Part shown: in pieces, positions 1 through 6,594 of the stretch
Layout: every line of letters begins with the position of its first letter
Position numbering within the stretch: position 1 is the first letter of the stretch
Assembly: GCA_027297085.1 (NCBI GenBank)
Contig: JAPUIL010000179.1
Location: 1 to 8,582, forward strand
Length of the DNA stretch: 8,582 bases
Source of the DNA: Verrucomicrobiota bacterium
Lineage (GTDB): Bacteria; Verrucomicrobiota; Verrucomicrobiia; Opitutales; UBA2995
Direction of reading: 5' to 3'
Program-made: the position numbers and the translations under genes
Notes under the pieces: model-generated
Seen by the model: only the letters and a program-made list of their open reading frames with translations
Databases searched by the model: none
Told to the model about the DNA's origin: nothing

Positions 1-40
1 CAAGGAGACCGAGTATAACCAACATGCTTATTCGCTTCAT
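1..40 (-). CDS. 5' end of a probable exported protein (runs off left edge)
   Basis: Reading leftward from an ATG at 40-38 gives MKRISMLVILGLL before the window ends. A Lys-Arg start followed by an unbroken hydrophobic run is what the front of a Sec signal peptide or lipoprotein signal looks like. The gene has the same orientation as the cupin and enolase genes upstream of it, so it may be a further member of that cluster, but a 298-nt spacer with hairpins separates it from the enolase stop. An AGG lies 3 nt before the ATG, too close to be a good ribosome binding site. Only 13 codons are visible, so function is unknown and even the existence of the gene is a moderate-confidence inference. A competing open frame on the plus strand (2-70) is listed as rejected. 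Confidence 0.45.
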   Translation of the reverse strand, partial: MKRISMLVILGLL

Positions 41-338
41 TACCTGAATCCTATTGTTTCAAAAAATTGAGATTTGATGAAGAGCACGTGTCTCGCCATA
101 GCCCTTGGGCGACGGCGGAAGGCGCAGTTTGCAAGCAAGCGCGGGAGCGTAGTTTCCTACGTGACCAAGTGGGTTGCAGGCTGGAACGCAGCTCTTCGCG
201 CATGTCAGTTTTAGCCTTCGGAAGGGCATTTTTACATCGCCACTTTTTGTGAGGTTTAAAAAGTCTATACTAATATCCATAGCACATTGATTTTAATTGA
301 AATAGAACTTGCACTTTTGAAGGCCCACAAACGTTTGG
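41..338. other. Gene-poor spacer with several small hairpins
   Basis: No convincing gene lies here. Two overlapping open frames on opposite strands (61 and 73 codons) have no recognisable protein character. The part from about 85 to 210 is GC-rich and full of short dyads: CGCC/GGCG with an inner GCCC/GGGC (94-117), CGTAG-TTTC-CTACG (148-161) and GCTG/CAGC around 180-192. The part from about 245 to 310 is AT-rich. The spacer follows the stop of the minus-strand enolase gene and precedes a possible minus-strand start at 40, so it may carry a transcription end, a promoter for the left gene, or both. No clear rho-independent terminator with a T-run was found. Confidence 0.5.
86..117 (+). repeat. 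GC-rich hairpin, possible interspersed repeat copy
   Basis: The unit starts ACGTGT (86-91) and continues into an imperfect stem-loop: CGCC (94-97) pairs with GGCG (114-117), and inside it GCCC (101-104) faces GGGC (107-110). A unit of similar layout, ACGTGT then TAGC after a pyrimidine-rich step, occurs in the same orientation at 7511-7526 in the other long spacer. Hairpin repeats of this general look are common between genes in planctomycete and verrucomicrobial genomes. Membership of one family is inferred from two diverged copies only. Confidence 0.4.
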
Positions 339-1640
339 TTAACTGTCCCATTCAGTCGTTGGAGCAAAGATGCTCTTATCGGAAGGGTGAAGCACTTTTT
401 TAATGCCGTCCATATTCAGCTCGATACCCAGACCGGGAGAGTCAGGCACGTTGGCAAAACCGTTGGTGATGAGGGGCTGCCCACCGATGGTGTTGACCAG
501 GCTCGTCCACTCAGGAATCTCCTCTCCTTCAGGGTGATACTCCAGGACGGAACAATTTTGGGTTGCGGCAGCGCAGTGCACATTGGACATGAAGGAGACC
601 GGCGTTCCTGCATAGTGAAGGGCCATCCCGATATCTTTGTCCTCAGCATAATCCCCTATTCTTTTGGTTTCCAAAATCCCACCTGCAGTCGCCATATCCG
701 GATGCAAAATATCAACCGCCTGGTTATCACAGAGTTCCTGGAAACTTTCACGAGCATACATATTTTCCCCAACAGCAATCGGACTATTGATGGCCTTTCG
801 CAGTGCTTTCAATAGATCGATACGGGTCCAATCAACCGGTTCCTCAATCCAGGCCATGTGAGTCCGCTCCAAGGCGTGCCCCAGCTTCGTCATATTCTCC
901 AAATTACGCCCGACAAAGTGATCCGCCGAAATGGCGACCTCAGGACCAACAAGCTCCCGGATCATGTGCAAATAGTCGGCCACTATACTGATACCCTTTT
1001 CGGATAGCTGCTCTCGGCTGCCTCCTTCATATATACCGGAAACATCTTCAAGAACATTGCGAACACGAGTCATCTTCAGCCAAGTGTAACCCTGGTCTTC
1101 AACTCGAGTCTTAACTTTAGATTTTATCAAATCGTAGTCTCTGTCCCCATGCGTGTCGGCATAAAGCCTCACTTTGTCCCGGTATCGTCCACCGAGTAGT
1201 TGCCAAACGGGTACGCCGTAGGCCTTGCCGGTCAAATCCCAGAGCGCCATTTCAACACCACTGACTCCTCCTCCCAGACGACCATGACCACCAAAGGGTT
1301 TAATGATCTTGAAAATCTTTTCCACATTGCAGGGGTTCTGCCCGAGCAAATGCTTTTTGAGAACCAGCGCGTGCTTCACTTCACCCCCATCGCGAACTTC
1401 ACCCAACCCATAAATATCCTGATTGGTATCAATGTGCAGTATGGGACAGGGACGTCCGAGGTGTTCTACGATCACATAACGCAGATCGGTTATTTTCAGT
1501 CTCGAAGGGCTCGAATTCCGGTTTGTATTGGAGGTGGCATGGGCGACCAGGTCTTCAGTGGATGCGGCCATCATTCCTCCCAGAGTGACCCCACCGAAAA
1601 CCGACTTTTTAAAAAAACTGCGACGGCTGTCCTTAATCAT
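339..1640 (-). CDS. Tat-exported mandelate racemase/enolase-superfamily protein
   Basis: A 433-residue enolase-superfamily protein. The N-terminus has the twin-arginine motif SRRSFFKK (Arg6-Arg7) and a hydrophobic stretch, so export by Tat is predicted. The capping domain covers about residues 48-155 and the barrel about 160-390. Metal ligands are Asp240 (SADH), Glu266 (IEEP) and Glu292 (VGEN). Asp315 and His342 form the catalytic dyad. The spacings 26, 26, 23 and 27 equal those of mandelate racemase. At the KxK position the protein has Lys189-Met-Thr191, so the second Lys is absent. Such enzymes abstract the proton next to a carboxylate and racemise, epimerise or dehydrate acid sugars; the substrate here is unknown. 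I chose the ATG at 1640; an in-frame TTG at 1649 would add three residues. No Shine-Dalgarno sequence is seen. It follows the cupin gene by 21 nt, so co-transcription is likely. Confidence 0.9.
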   Translation of the reverse strand: MIKDSRRSFFKKSVFGGVTLGGMMAASTEDLVAHATSNTNRNSSPSRLKITDLRYVIVEHLGRPCPILHIDTNQDIYGLGEVRDGGEVKHALVLKKHLLGQNPCNVEKIFKIIKPFGGHGRLGGGVSGVEMALWDLTGKAYGVPVWQLLGGRYRDKVRLYADTHGDRDYDLIKSKVKTRVEDQGYTWLKMTRVRNVLEDVSGIYEGGSREQLSEKGISIVADYLHMIRELVGPEVAISADHFVGRNLENMTKLGHALERTHMAWIEEPVDWTRIDLLKALRKAINSPIAVGENMYARESFQELCDNQAVDILHPDMATAGGILETKRIGDYAEDKDIGMALHYAGTPVSFMSNVHCAAATQNCSVLEYHPEGEEIPEWTSLVNTIGGQPLITNGFANVPDSPGLGIELNMDGIKKVLHPSDKSIFAPTTEWDS

Positions 1641-1661
1641 AGGTATCAAAAAAACTGCTTG

Positions 1662-2537
1662 TTAACGTTTTTGTGGCTTAGTTGGATCATCCGACCTGAT
1701 AGCCAGAATGATGGAATGCTCCTCGCCTTCCTGGTTCAGGCTATAAAACCCGACTTCCGTTCCAGCAGCCCAGTAAAAGGCATCGCCCACCTGGCTGGGG
1801 TGACGCTCAACATTTCCATATTTGTCCAAACCCGCGACCATATACCCACTTCCCTGAAGCACAAAGTATACTTCCTCCTGGGTCGGATGGCGGTGTGGGT
1901 TATTAGTGCCATGGGGAGCAAAATCCATGATGAATAAACTCTTCATTTGAGAAGCAGAGGATAATCGATCTCGCGTGCTGGTAATATCACCCATCAAGAG
2001 TTTATATTGTGTCGACGGACCGTGACTCCCCAATACCTGCAATTCGATCTTATCAGCATTGGCTAGTTGTAATTCACCCTTGGGCTCATACTTCACTCCT
2101 TCCGGTATTTTGTAACCCATGAACAACACCTTGATAGGTTTTCTGCTGCCGTTTGTAATCCCGTGGCTGACTCCGGCTGGTATATACATGAAGTCATGTG
2201 TTTTCAGAGCTGCCTTTTCGTGTCCATATAACAACGTCCCCTTACCAGCGGTAACGTAGAGCACATACTCTTCTTTCGGCCGCGTGACAACGGCGCTTGC
2301 CCCGCCTGGTTCAACCGTCAACTCGCCCATACGAGTAATCGCGTTCAGATGTTTTTCATCCTTATCGCCTTCACCAAAAATTGGTTTATAGGTCGCTGTT
2401 GAGGTATCCTTGGTCAGGTCCGCATCTCCGTATTTCAAGTTTGGAACATAACGCGACAAGTAGAGTTGCTGCTCGTGAGCCAGCACACTGAATTGAAATA
2501 ACAGACAAGCGAGAATCGCAAAAATCAGAGCTTTCAT
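1662..2537 (-). CDS. Exported bicupin protein
   Basis: A 291-residue protein with a clear Sec signal peptide, probably cut after VLA (residue 20). Two cupin domains follow, at about 70-145 and 200-282. The first keeps the second cupin motif (PAGVSHGITN, His125) and a Glu at 89/90 but has no histidines where HxH should be. The second keeps the first motif (HRH, His215 and His217, with Glu221/222) but has Val262 where the later metal His belongs, in GDAFYWAAGTEVG. Bicupins include oxalate decarboxylases, dioxygenases and sugar-binding or isomerase proteins; with split sites this one may bind metal weakly or act by binding only. It is the first gene of a probable two-gene transcript with the enolase-superfamily gene and is divergent from the DUF1080 gene. 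No Shine-Dalgarno sequence precedes the ATG. Confidence 0.87.
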   Translation of the reverse strand: MKALIFAILACLLFQFSVLAHEQQLYLSRYVPNLKYGDADLTKDTSTATYKPIFGEGDKDEKHLNAITRMGELTVEPGGASAVVTRPKEEYVLYVTAGKGTLLYGHEKAALKTHDFMYIPAGVSHGITNGSRKPIKVLFMGYKIPEGVKYEPKGELQLANADKIELQVLGSHGPSTQYKLLMGDITSTRDRLSSASQMKSLFIMDFAPHGTNNPHRHPTQEEVYFVLQGSGYMVAGLDKYGNVERHPSQVGDAFYWAAGTEVGFYSLNQEGEEHSIILAIRSDDPTKPQKR

Positions 2538-2767
2538 AATAGGGGTAGAACATTGAAGTTTTGAACGTTATGGTGAAGTATACATCCAATAAACCTGCCC
2601 TCGAATCTACGTCGATAAGAAACTTGGCAACCGATCTACAATTTCTCCGGATGTATCAGTTACCTATTATCTTGGAATCGCGTTGGAATTGGAGAAAATG
2701 AAATATCTGCCAGATTCCCGATAGATATGGAGCGGCAATTAGAAACAGTTGGTTTATACCTGAATTG
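2538..2767. promoter_or_regulatory. Divergent intergenic region with candidate promoters and a dyad
   Basis: This 230-nt region must hold the promoters of the minus-strand cupin gene and the plus-strand DUF1080 gene. On the minus strand TATACT (positions 2583-2578) resembles a -10 box about 40 nt upstream of the cupin ATG, without a clear -35. An 8-bp inverted repeat, ATACATCC at 2580-2587 and GGATGTAT at 2649-2656, overlaps that box and could be an operator or a hairpin. A dyad of this size can occur by chance, so the assignment is tentative. No plus-strand promoter could be picked with confidence. Confidence 0.35.
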
Positions 2768-3562
2768 ATGCAAAATATCACCAAGCAAAAACAAAGATCG
2801 ACCCACTCATCAGGCATCTGCTCCTGCGCTTTCGTCCTCCTGGCGATGACTGGTTTGGGCAACATTTTTGGCTGCTCCAAGAGTGATATGTCATCCGACG
2901 GCACAGCCAATTCCCTCACGGCCACGGAAACGAGCCAAGGCTGGAAGCTCCTGTTCGACGGCTCGGATCTCTCGGGTTACCAAATTTTCGGAATTCCAAC
3001 TGCGGACCTCGACCGGTGGAAAATCGAAGGAGAAACTCTTTCTCTCTCGCCCCGCGCAGAAGGCTCAAAAAGTAAAGCCGATTTGGTAATCACCTCCCAG
3101 CCGATTGGAGATTTCGAATTCTCATTCGAATGGCGCATGTCAGAGGGTGGCAACGGTGGCATTTTTTATAAGGTCAAAGGCGGAACCTCCTATGAGAAAC
3201 CTTGGCATACCGGCCTTGAAATGCAATTGCTCGACAATGCTGGCCATGAAGAAGGATTGATCACTACTCACCGCAGCGGCGATTTATACGACCTTATCGC
3301 CTCCAAGTCCGATACCTCTCATCCTGCCGGAGAATGGAATCACTCCCGTATCCTGGTTCAGGGCAACCAGGTCGAGCAGTGGATGAATGGAAGTCTTGCA
3401 GTTTCCTTCGAAATTGGTTCATCTGAATGGAACTCTCTTGTATCCAATAGTAAATACGCAGAATGGCCAGAATATGCCAAGATAGCGAAAGGACACCTTA
3501 TTTTGCAGGACCATGGAGACCAGATCTGGTTTAAGAACCTTAAAATCCGAGAACTGAAATGA
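2768..3562 (+). CDS. DUF1080 (3-keto-disaccharide hydrolase type) lipoprotein
   Basis: A 264-residue protein with an N-terminal hydrophobic stretch ending in a lipobox-like IFGC (Cys36), so a lipoprotein facing the periplasm or outside is predicted. The rest is one DUF1080 domain (Pfam PF06439), a concanavalin-like beta-sandwich. Recognisable blocks are the opening GWKLLFDGSDLSGY, GGNGGIFYKV, EMQLLDN, the GDLYDL and GEWNHSRI stretches and the closing LQDHGDQIWFKNLKIREL. The family is abundant in planctomycetes, verrucomicrobia and Bacteroidetes; some members hydrolyse 3-keto-glycosides and many are uncharacterised, so activity here is inferred. The ATG at 2768 was chosen over the TTG just before it. 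No Shine-Dalgarno sequence is seen. The stop overlaps the ATG of a tiny ORF, and the sulfatase follows on the same strand, suggesting one transcript. Confidence 0.9.
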   Translation: MQNITKQKQRSTHSSGICSCAFVLLAMTGLGNIFGCSKSDMSSDGTANSLTATETSQGWKLLFDGSDLSGYQIFGIPTADLDRWKIEGETLSLSPRAEGSKSKADLVITSQPIGDFEFSFEWRMSEGGNGGIFYKVKGGTSYEKPWHTGLEMQLLDNAGHEEGLITTHRSGDLYDLIASKSDTSHPAGEWNHSRILVQGNQVEQWMNGSLAVSFEIGSSEWNSLVSNSKYAEWPEYAKIAKGHLILQDHGDQIWFKNLKIRELK

Positions 3563-3663
3563 AAAACCCAGCTGAAGAATCAACCCCACTGAAAAATATC
3601 GTACACTGGGAAGATTTTGTCGAACCCGTTAGCTCCCCGGAGTCCGAGAATCCGGCCTGTTAA
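3559..3663 (+). CDS. Possible 34-residue ORF overlapping the DUF1080 stop
   Basis: An ATG at 3559 overlaps the DUF1080 stop codon as ATGA, the arrangement typical of translational coupling. It opens a frame of 34 codons beginning MKNPAEESTPLKNIVHWEDF and ending NPAC before TAA. The peptide is acidic, has no hydrophobic segment and resembles no family I recognise. It could be a small protein, the leftover N-terminus of a larger lost gene, or a leader that carries ribosomes toward the sulfatase start 38 nt downstream. Its 3' end enters the inverted repeat in front of the sulfatase. It may also be chance, because short ATGA overlaps arise easily. Confidence 0.3.
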   Translation: MKNPAEESTPLKNIVHWEDFVEPVSSPESENPAC

Positions 3664-3696
3664 CCATTCAGGATACAACTGAAACCCCGGATTCTC
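3646..3696 (+). promoter_or_regulatory. 10-bp inverted repeat just before the sulfatase start
   Basis: GAGAATCCGG (3646-3655) and CCGGATTCTC (3687-3696) are perfect complements separated by 31 nt, ending 4 nt before the sulfatase ATG. In mRNA this could form a hairpin occupying the ribosome landing zone. The left arm overlaps the end of the 34-residue ORF, so ribosomes translating that ORF would open it. This would suit translational control, but as a DNA dyad it could instead be a protein-binding site. It has no following T-run, so it is not a typical terminator. Confidence 0.4.
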
Positions 3697-3700
3697 CTCA

Positions 3701-5257
3701 ATGCGGCCACCTAACATTCTTTTTTTACTAAGCGACGAGCACAGCTTTCGATTCTTCTCACACCTCAAGGAAGAAGACGGCGGTGAGCCAGTAGCAACCC
3801 CTCACCTAGACAAATTAAAAGCCCAGTCGGTTAAATTTAACAATACCTATTGCCAGATGGCGTTGTGTACACCGTCACGATTGTGTCTCCTTTCAGGAAA
3901 GCACGTACGGGGCGCCGGGGCCTGGACCAACGACTCTACGCTCAGCCCCGATCTGGTTACCCTCCCAGCAATCCTGCGAAAGGCCGGCTATGAAACCTGC
4001 CTGGTAGGCAAAATGCACCTGGGAGGCAGCCGGCAGTTTGTAGGTTTTCAACACCGTCCCTATGGAGACCTCACCGGCGGAACTGGCCACCAGGGACAAG
4101 AAGTTCCGGAGGGGTACGATGGCACAAAATACAGTTGGCGATTGGACGGAGCCGGTGAACTTGAATACCCCGAAAGCGCCCTGCAGGAACAAGTGACGGC
4201 CCAGGAAACCATTGCATGGATACGCGAGCATTGCAGCAGCAAGCCGGATACACCGTGGTTTACCCTGGCATCGTTCAGTAGACCACACTTTCCGCTAACG
4301 GCTCCTGACCGTTGGATTAACAAATACCCACCGGATGCGATAACCGAACCGAAGGCGCCAGCCGCAGGAGACTCTTTCGGCCACCCCATGACCACTGCCT
4401 TGCGCAAAGGATTTGAAGTTGATCAGTTGACCCAGGAAGAACAGCAGAGAATGCGCGCCGGCTATTTTGCGTGCGTCAGTTATCTGGATGAAATCCTGGG
4501 CGACCTATTGACCCGCCTCGATCTCTCGGGAGATTTAGAGAACACCGTCATTGTGTATGCCTCCGACCATGGCGAAATGGCTGGCGAACACGGCAGTTGG
4601 TGGAAACATACTTTTCATGAGGCCAGCACGCGGGTACCTATGATGATTTCGCTCCCGGAACATAGAACGGGTGAATTGCCAGCCCAACAGATTGAGACGC
4701 CAGTCGAGTTGATCGACCTATACCCCACCCTTTGCAGCCTCGCTGGAGGCGACAGTTCCGAATCGGAAGGCCGTGACCTAAGTCCCAATCTAACAAACGG
4801 ACAGGAGCCCGAGGTCATTCCGGTTGTAAGCGATAATCTGATCCCTCGCTGGGGAGAGGGTACCGAGTATAGGATGGTGCGGTATGGAGATTATAAATAC
4901 GTCGGATTCCGCGATGGCACAGAGTTTTTGTTTGATTTAAGGAATGATCCACTGGAACAAAAGGATCTGTCGAAAGGCGAACTGAACGAAGCCATCGTTC
5001 CTACTCTGGAATTACTGCGAACTTACGTGGCGGATACCATGGACTTTGAGGCAGCCGAAAAAGAACGGATCGAAGGTACTGCCGACCTGGCCCAACGTTT
5101 CCCCAAGACCACCGCTCCCTCCCAGGGCAATCTATATCACCTCAAGGACGGACGCATTATCAACGGCGAGGATGCGGTTTACAATCCAACTGTGGTTGCG
5201 GACAGCGCAGCTGAAGCATTTGGAGACGATTGGCAGGAGCAGAACCAGCCGGATTAA
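3701..5257 (+). CDS. Type I sulfatase, choline-sulfatase-like
   Basis: A 518-residue arylsulfatase-family hydrolase that removes sulfate esters. The formylglycine motif is CTPSR with Cys56, to be oxidised by a maturase encoded elsewhere. Other expected active-site parts are visible: SDEH near the N-terminus (Asp12), GKMHL (Lys104, His106), RPHFP (His196), SDHGE (Asp289, His290) and WWKHTF (Lys302). The block DHGEMAGEHGSWWKHTFHEASTRVP strongly recalls choline sulfatase and its relatives, but the true substrate could be a sulfated sugar. No signal peptide is seen, so a cytoplasmic location is predicted, unless the start is misplaced. About 60 residues after residue 455 look like a C-terminal extension. 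It lies 138 nt after the DUF1080 gene, with a dyad just before its start and no Shine-Dalgarno sequence. Confidence 0.93.
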   Translation: MRPPNILFLLSDEHSFRFFSHLKEEDGGEPVATPHLDKLKAQSVKFNNTYCQMALCTPSRLCLLSGKHVRGAGAWTNDSTLSPDLVTLPAILRKAGYETCLVGKMHLGGSRQFVGFQHRPYGDLTGGTGHQGQEVPEGYDGTKYSWRLDGAGELEYPESALQEQVTAQETIAWIREHCSSKPDTPWFTLASFSRPHFPLTAPDRWINKYPPDAITEPKAPAAGDSFGHPMTTALRKGFEVDQLTQEEQQRMRAGYFACVSYLDEILGDLLTRLDLSGDLENTVIVYASDHGEMAGEHGSWWKHTFHEASTRVPMMISLPEHRTGELPAQQIETPVELIDLYPTLCSLAGGDSSESEGRDLSPNLTNGQEPEVIPVVSDNLIPRWGEGTEYRMVRYGDYKYVGFRDGTEFLFDLRNDPLEQKDLSKGELNEAIVPTLELLRTYVADTMDFEAAEKERIEGTADLAQRFPKTTAPSQGNLYHLKDGRIINGEDAVYNPTVVADSAAEAFGDDWQEQNQPD

Positions 5258-5277
5258 TAAATCCTATACCGGTTTTT
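5249..5277 (+). terminator. Weak candidate terminator between convergent genes
   Basis: The sulfatase stop and the stop of the membrane protein on the other strand are only 6 nt apart. GGATT (5251-5255) and AATCC (5260-5264) form a 5-bp stem with an AATA loop over both stop codons, and CCGG at 5249-5252 and 5269-5272 could form an alternative outer pairing. A run of five T follows at 5273-5277. The stem is short and the T-run is offset, so this is a weak call. No matching T-run serves the opposite strand. Confidence 0.25.
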
Positions 5278-5737
5278 GGTCCGATTTTACCTGTGCAAAT
5301 GCTTCGCTCAGGCTCTTGTAAAACTCCACATGCATTGTGGTTCCTTTGCCTTTGAAGGTAAAGCTCTTGATCCCCCGGCTTTCACGATAATCAACCCGCG
5401 CCAAATCTTCCCAGCTGATGGATTCTTTGAGTTTTCCTTTGCCACCAATTTCCCGTACCCCATCGTCGTCAAAAATATACCGGCTATTTATGGAACGATG
5501 CAGGGCCAAGCCCGTTCCGAGGGTAGCTAATGCAAATACTATGAACAACCATTGTTCGCCCCGTAATGGCCATTGTGGCTCCGACCACAATATCAGGTAC
5601 CCCAATAATAAAATCGGGAATACTGTCGAAAACACGTGGGCCAACACCCGATTGCCGATTCTTCCAACCTTGGTGTTCTCAAATTCTCCCCGGATGTTTT
5701 TTAAGGTCTCCACATAGTCTTCACTTAGCTCGGCCAT
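5264..5737 (-). CDS. Small two-helix membrane protein with PH-like tail
   Basis: A 157-residue protein. Two hydrophobic segments, about residues 31-51 and 62-79, are joined by a short loop and make a hairpin in the inner membrane. The C-terminal part (about 86-140) reads as a small beta domain: RYIFDDDGVREIGGKG, then ISWEDLARVDYRES, then two strands. This is the pattern of bacterial PH-like domains attached to paired helices. I do not know a function. It is the last gene of a probable operon, 26 nt after the alpha/beta hydrolase. Unlike most genes here it has a usable ribosome binding site, AGAGGGA ending about 4 nt before the ATG. Confidence 0.7.
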   Translation of the reverse strand: MAELSEDYVETLKNIRGEFENTKVGRIGNRVLAHVFSTVFPILLLGYLILWSEPQWPLRGEQWLFIVFALATLGTGLALHRSINSRYIFDDDGVREIGGKGKLKESISWEDLARVDYRESRGIKSFTFKGKGTTMHVEFYKSLSEAFAQVKSDQKPV

Positions 5738-5763
5738 TTGTCCCTCTTCTTACAATATTTATC

Positions 5764-6594
5764 TTAGGCATCATCCCCATAAGTATATTCCCAATCACTG
5801 TCGAGAGAGTGCAGGAAATTGTCCACTGATTCATGAAAACGATTGGGGGCTTCGTAAAAAATCATATGACCGCAGTCCTCAACTATTTCCAGGTTCGATT
5901 CGGAAGGAATCTTCTCTATGAATGCTGCCATATCAAAAGGAGAAGCATACAGGTCTTCCTCTCCTGTGATAGCCAGACAGGGAACCTGAACGGTGCTGAC
6001 AATCTCCTCGGCCGATGCCTCAACCAACTCCTGAATTGACTGAACATAACTTTCCTCAGAGTTCATTTCCAATAGACGCTGGTAAGTGCAAACGAACTGG
6101 CCCCTCTCAGACATGGTCTTTTCGGCAAATATACCCGGCATCACTTCTTCGCCTATACCCGTCATTCCTACTCGGGCAATTTTTTCAATGCGATCAGTCA
6201 ACTTCTTTTTGATCGCTTCGATCGGTTGAGGGAGTCCTCCTAGAAAAATCAAAGAGTTCACTTTGTCAGGACGCAGGGCATAGGACTTTAAAACAGCGAT
6301 TGCACCCATGGAATGTCCAAGCAGGGAAACAGGTTCAGGAGACACCTGATCAATCAGCTCTATGGTGGCATTGACACTGGCATCGATGGAAAAAGATTCC
6401 ACCACATCCACGTTAAATCCAGTACCGGGCATATCGAAAGAAATGACTCGCCTGGAAACGCCTAGGGCTCGGGCCAATCCCGCGAAGAAGTAGCTACCTC
6501 CGCCAAGCCCATGTAGGCAGACAAGGCCAACACCAGTTCCTACATCGTCCACCACCAGCGGTGAGCCACCCTGCCATGCCACGAGTTTCCTCAT
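5764..6594 (-). CDS. Alpha/beta hydrolase
   Basis: A 276-residue single-domain alpha/beta hydrolase without signal peptide, so probably cytoplasmic. The catalytic parts are all visible: the oxyanion segment HGLGGG (28-33), the nucleophile elbow GHSMG with Ser95, the acid in GEEDLYAS (Asp214) and the base in DCGHMIFYEAP (His243). The lid falls between about residues 122 and 195. Relatives include carboxylesterases, lactonases and C-C bond hydrolases such as MhpC and BphD types; the substrate is not readable. The ATG lies inside the stop of the DJ-1/PfpI gene (ATGA), so its translation is probably coupled to that gene, which would explain the missing Shine-Dalgarno sequence. Confidence 0.9.
   Translation of the reverse strand: MRKLVAWQGGSPLVVDDVGTGVGLVCLHGLGGGSYFFAGLARALGVSRRVISFDMPGTGFNVDVVESFSIDASVNATIELIDQVSPEPVSLLGHSMGAIAVLKSYALRPDKVNSLIFLGGLPQPIEAIKKKLTDRIEKIARVGMTGIGEEVMPGIFAEKTMSERGQFVCTYQRLLEMNSEESYVQSIQELVEASAEEIVSTVQVPCLAITGEEDLYASPFDMAAFIEKIPSESNLEIVEDCGHMIFYEAPNRFHESVDNFLHSLDSDWEYTYGDDA

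Noticed and set aside
2..70. Plus-strand frame open from the left edge, ending TGA at 68-70
   Set aside because: It could be the tail of a gene entering from the left, but 22 open codons are not evidence, and the opposite strand offers a better signal-peptide start.
59..280. Overlapping open frames on both strands in the left spacer
   Set aside because: Their content is set by the GC-rich hairpin repeats, the two strands compete, and neither translation looks like a protein family.
328..337. Perfect 10-bp palindrome CAAACGTTTG near the enolase stop
   Set aside because: Several 10-bp palindromes are expected by chance in a window of this size, and it has no T-run or partner site.
1200..1937. 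245-codon open frame on the plus strand
   Set aside because: It lies antisense to the enolase and cupin genes, spans their junction, and its translation shows no recognisable domain, while the minus-strand proteins are well supported.
3893..4407. Minus-strand open frames inside the sulfatase gene
   Set aside because: They are antisense shadows of a strongly supported sulfatase and have no domain character.
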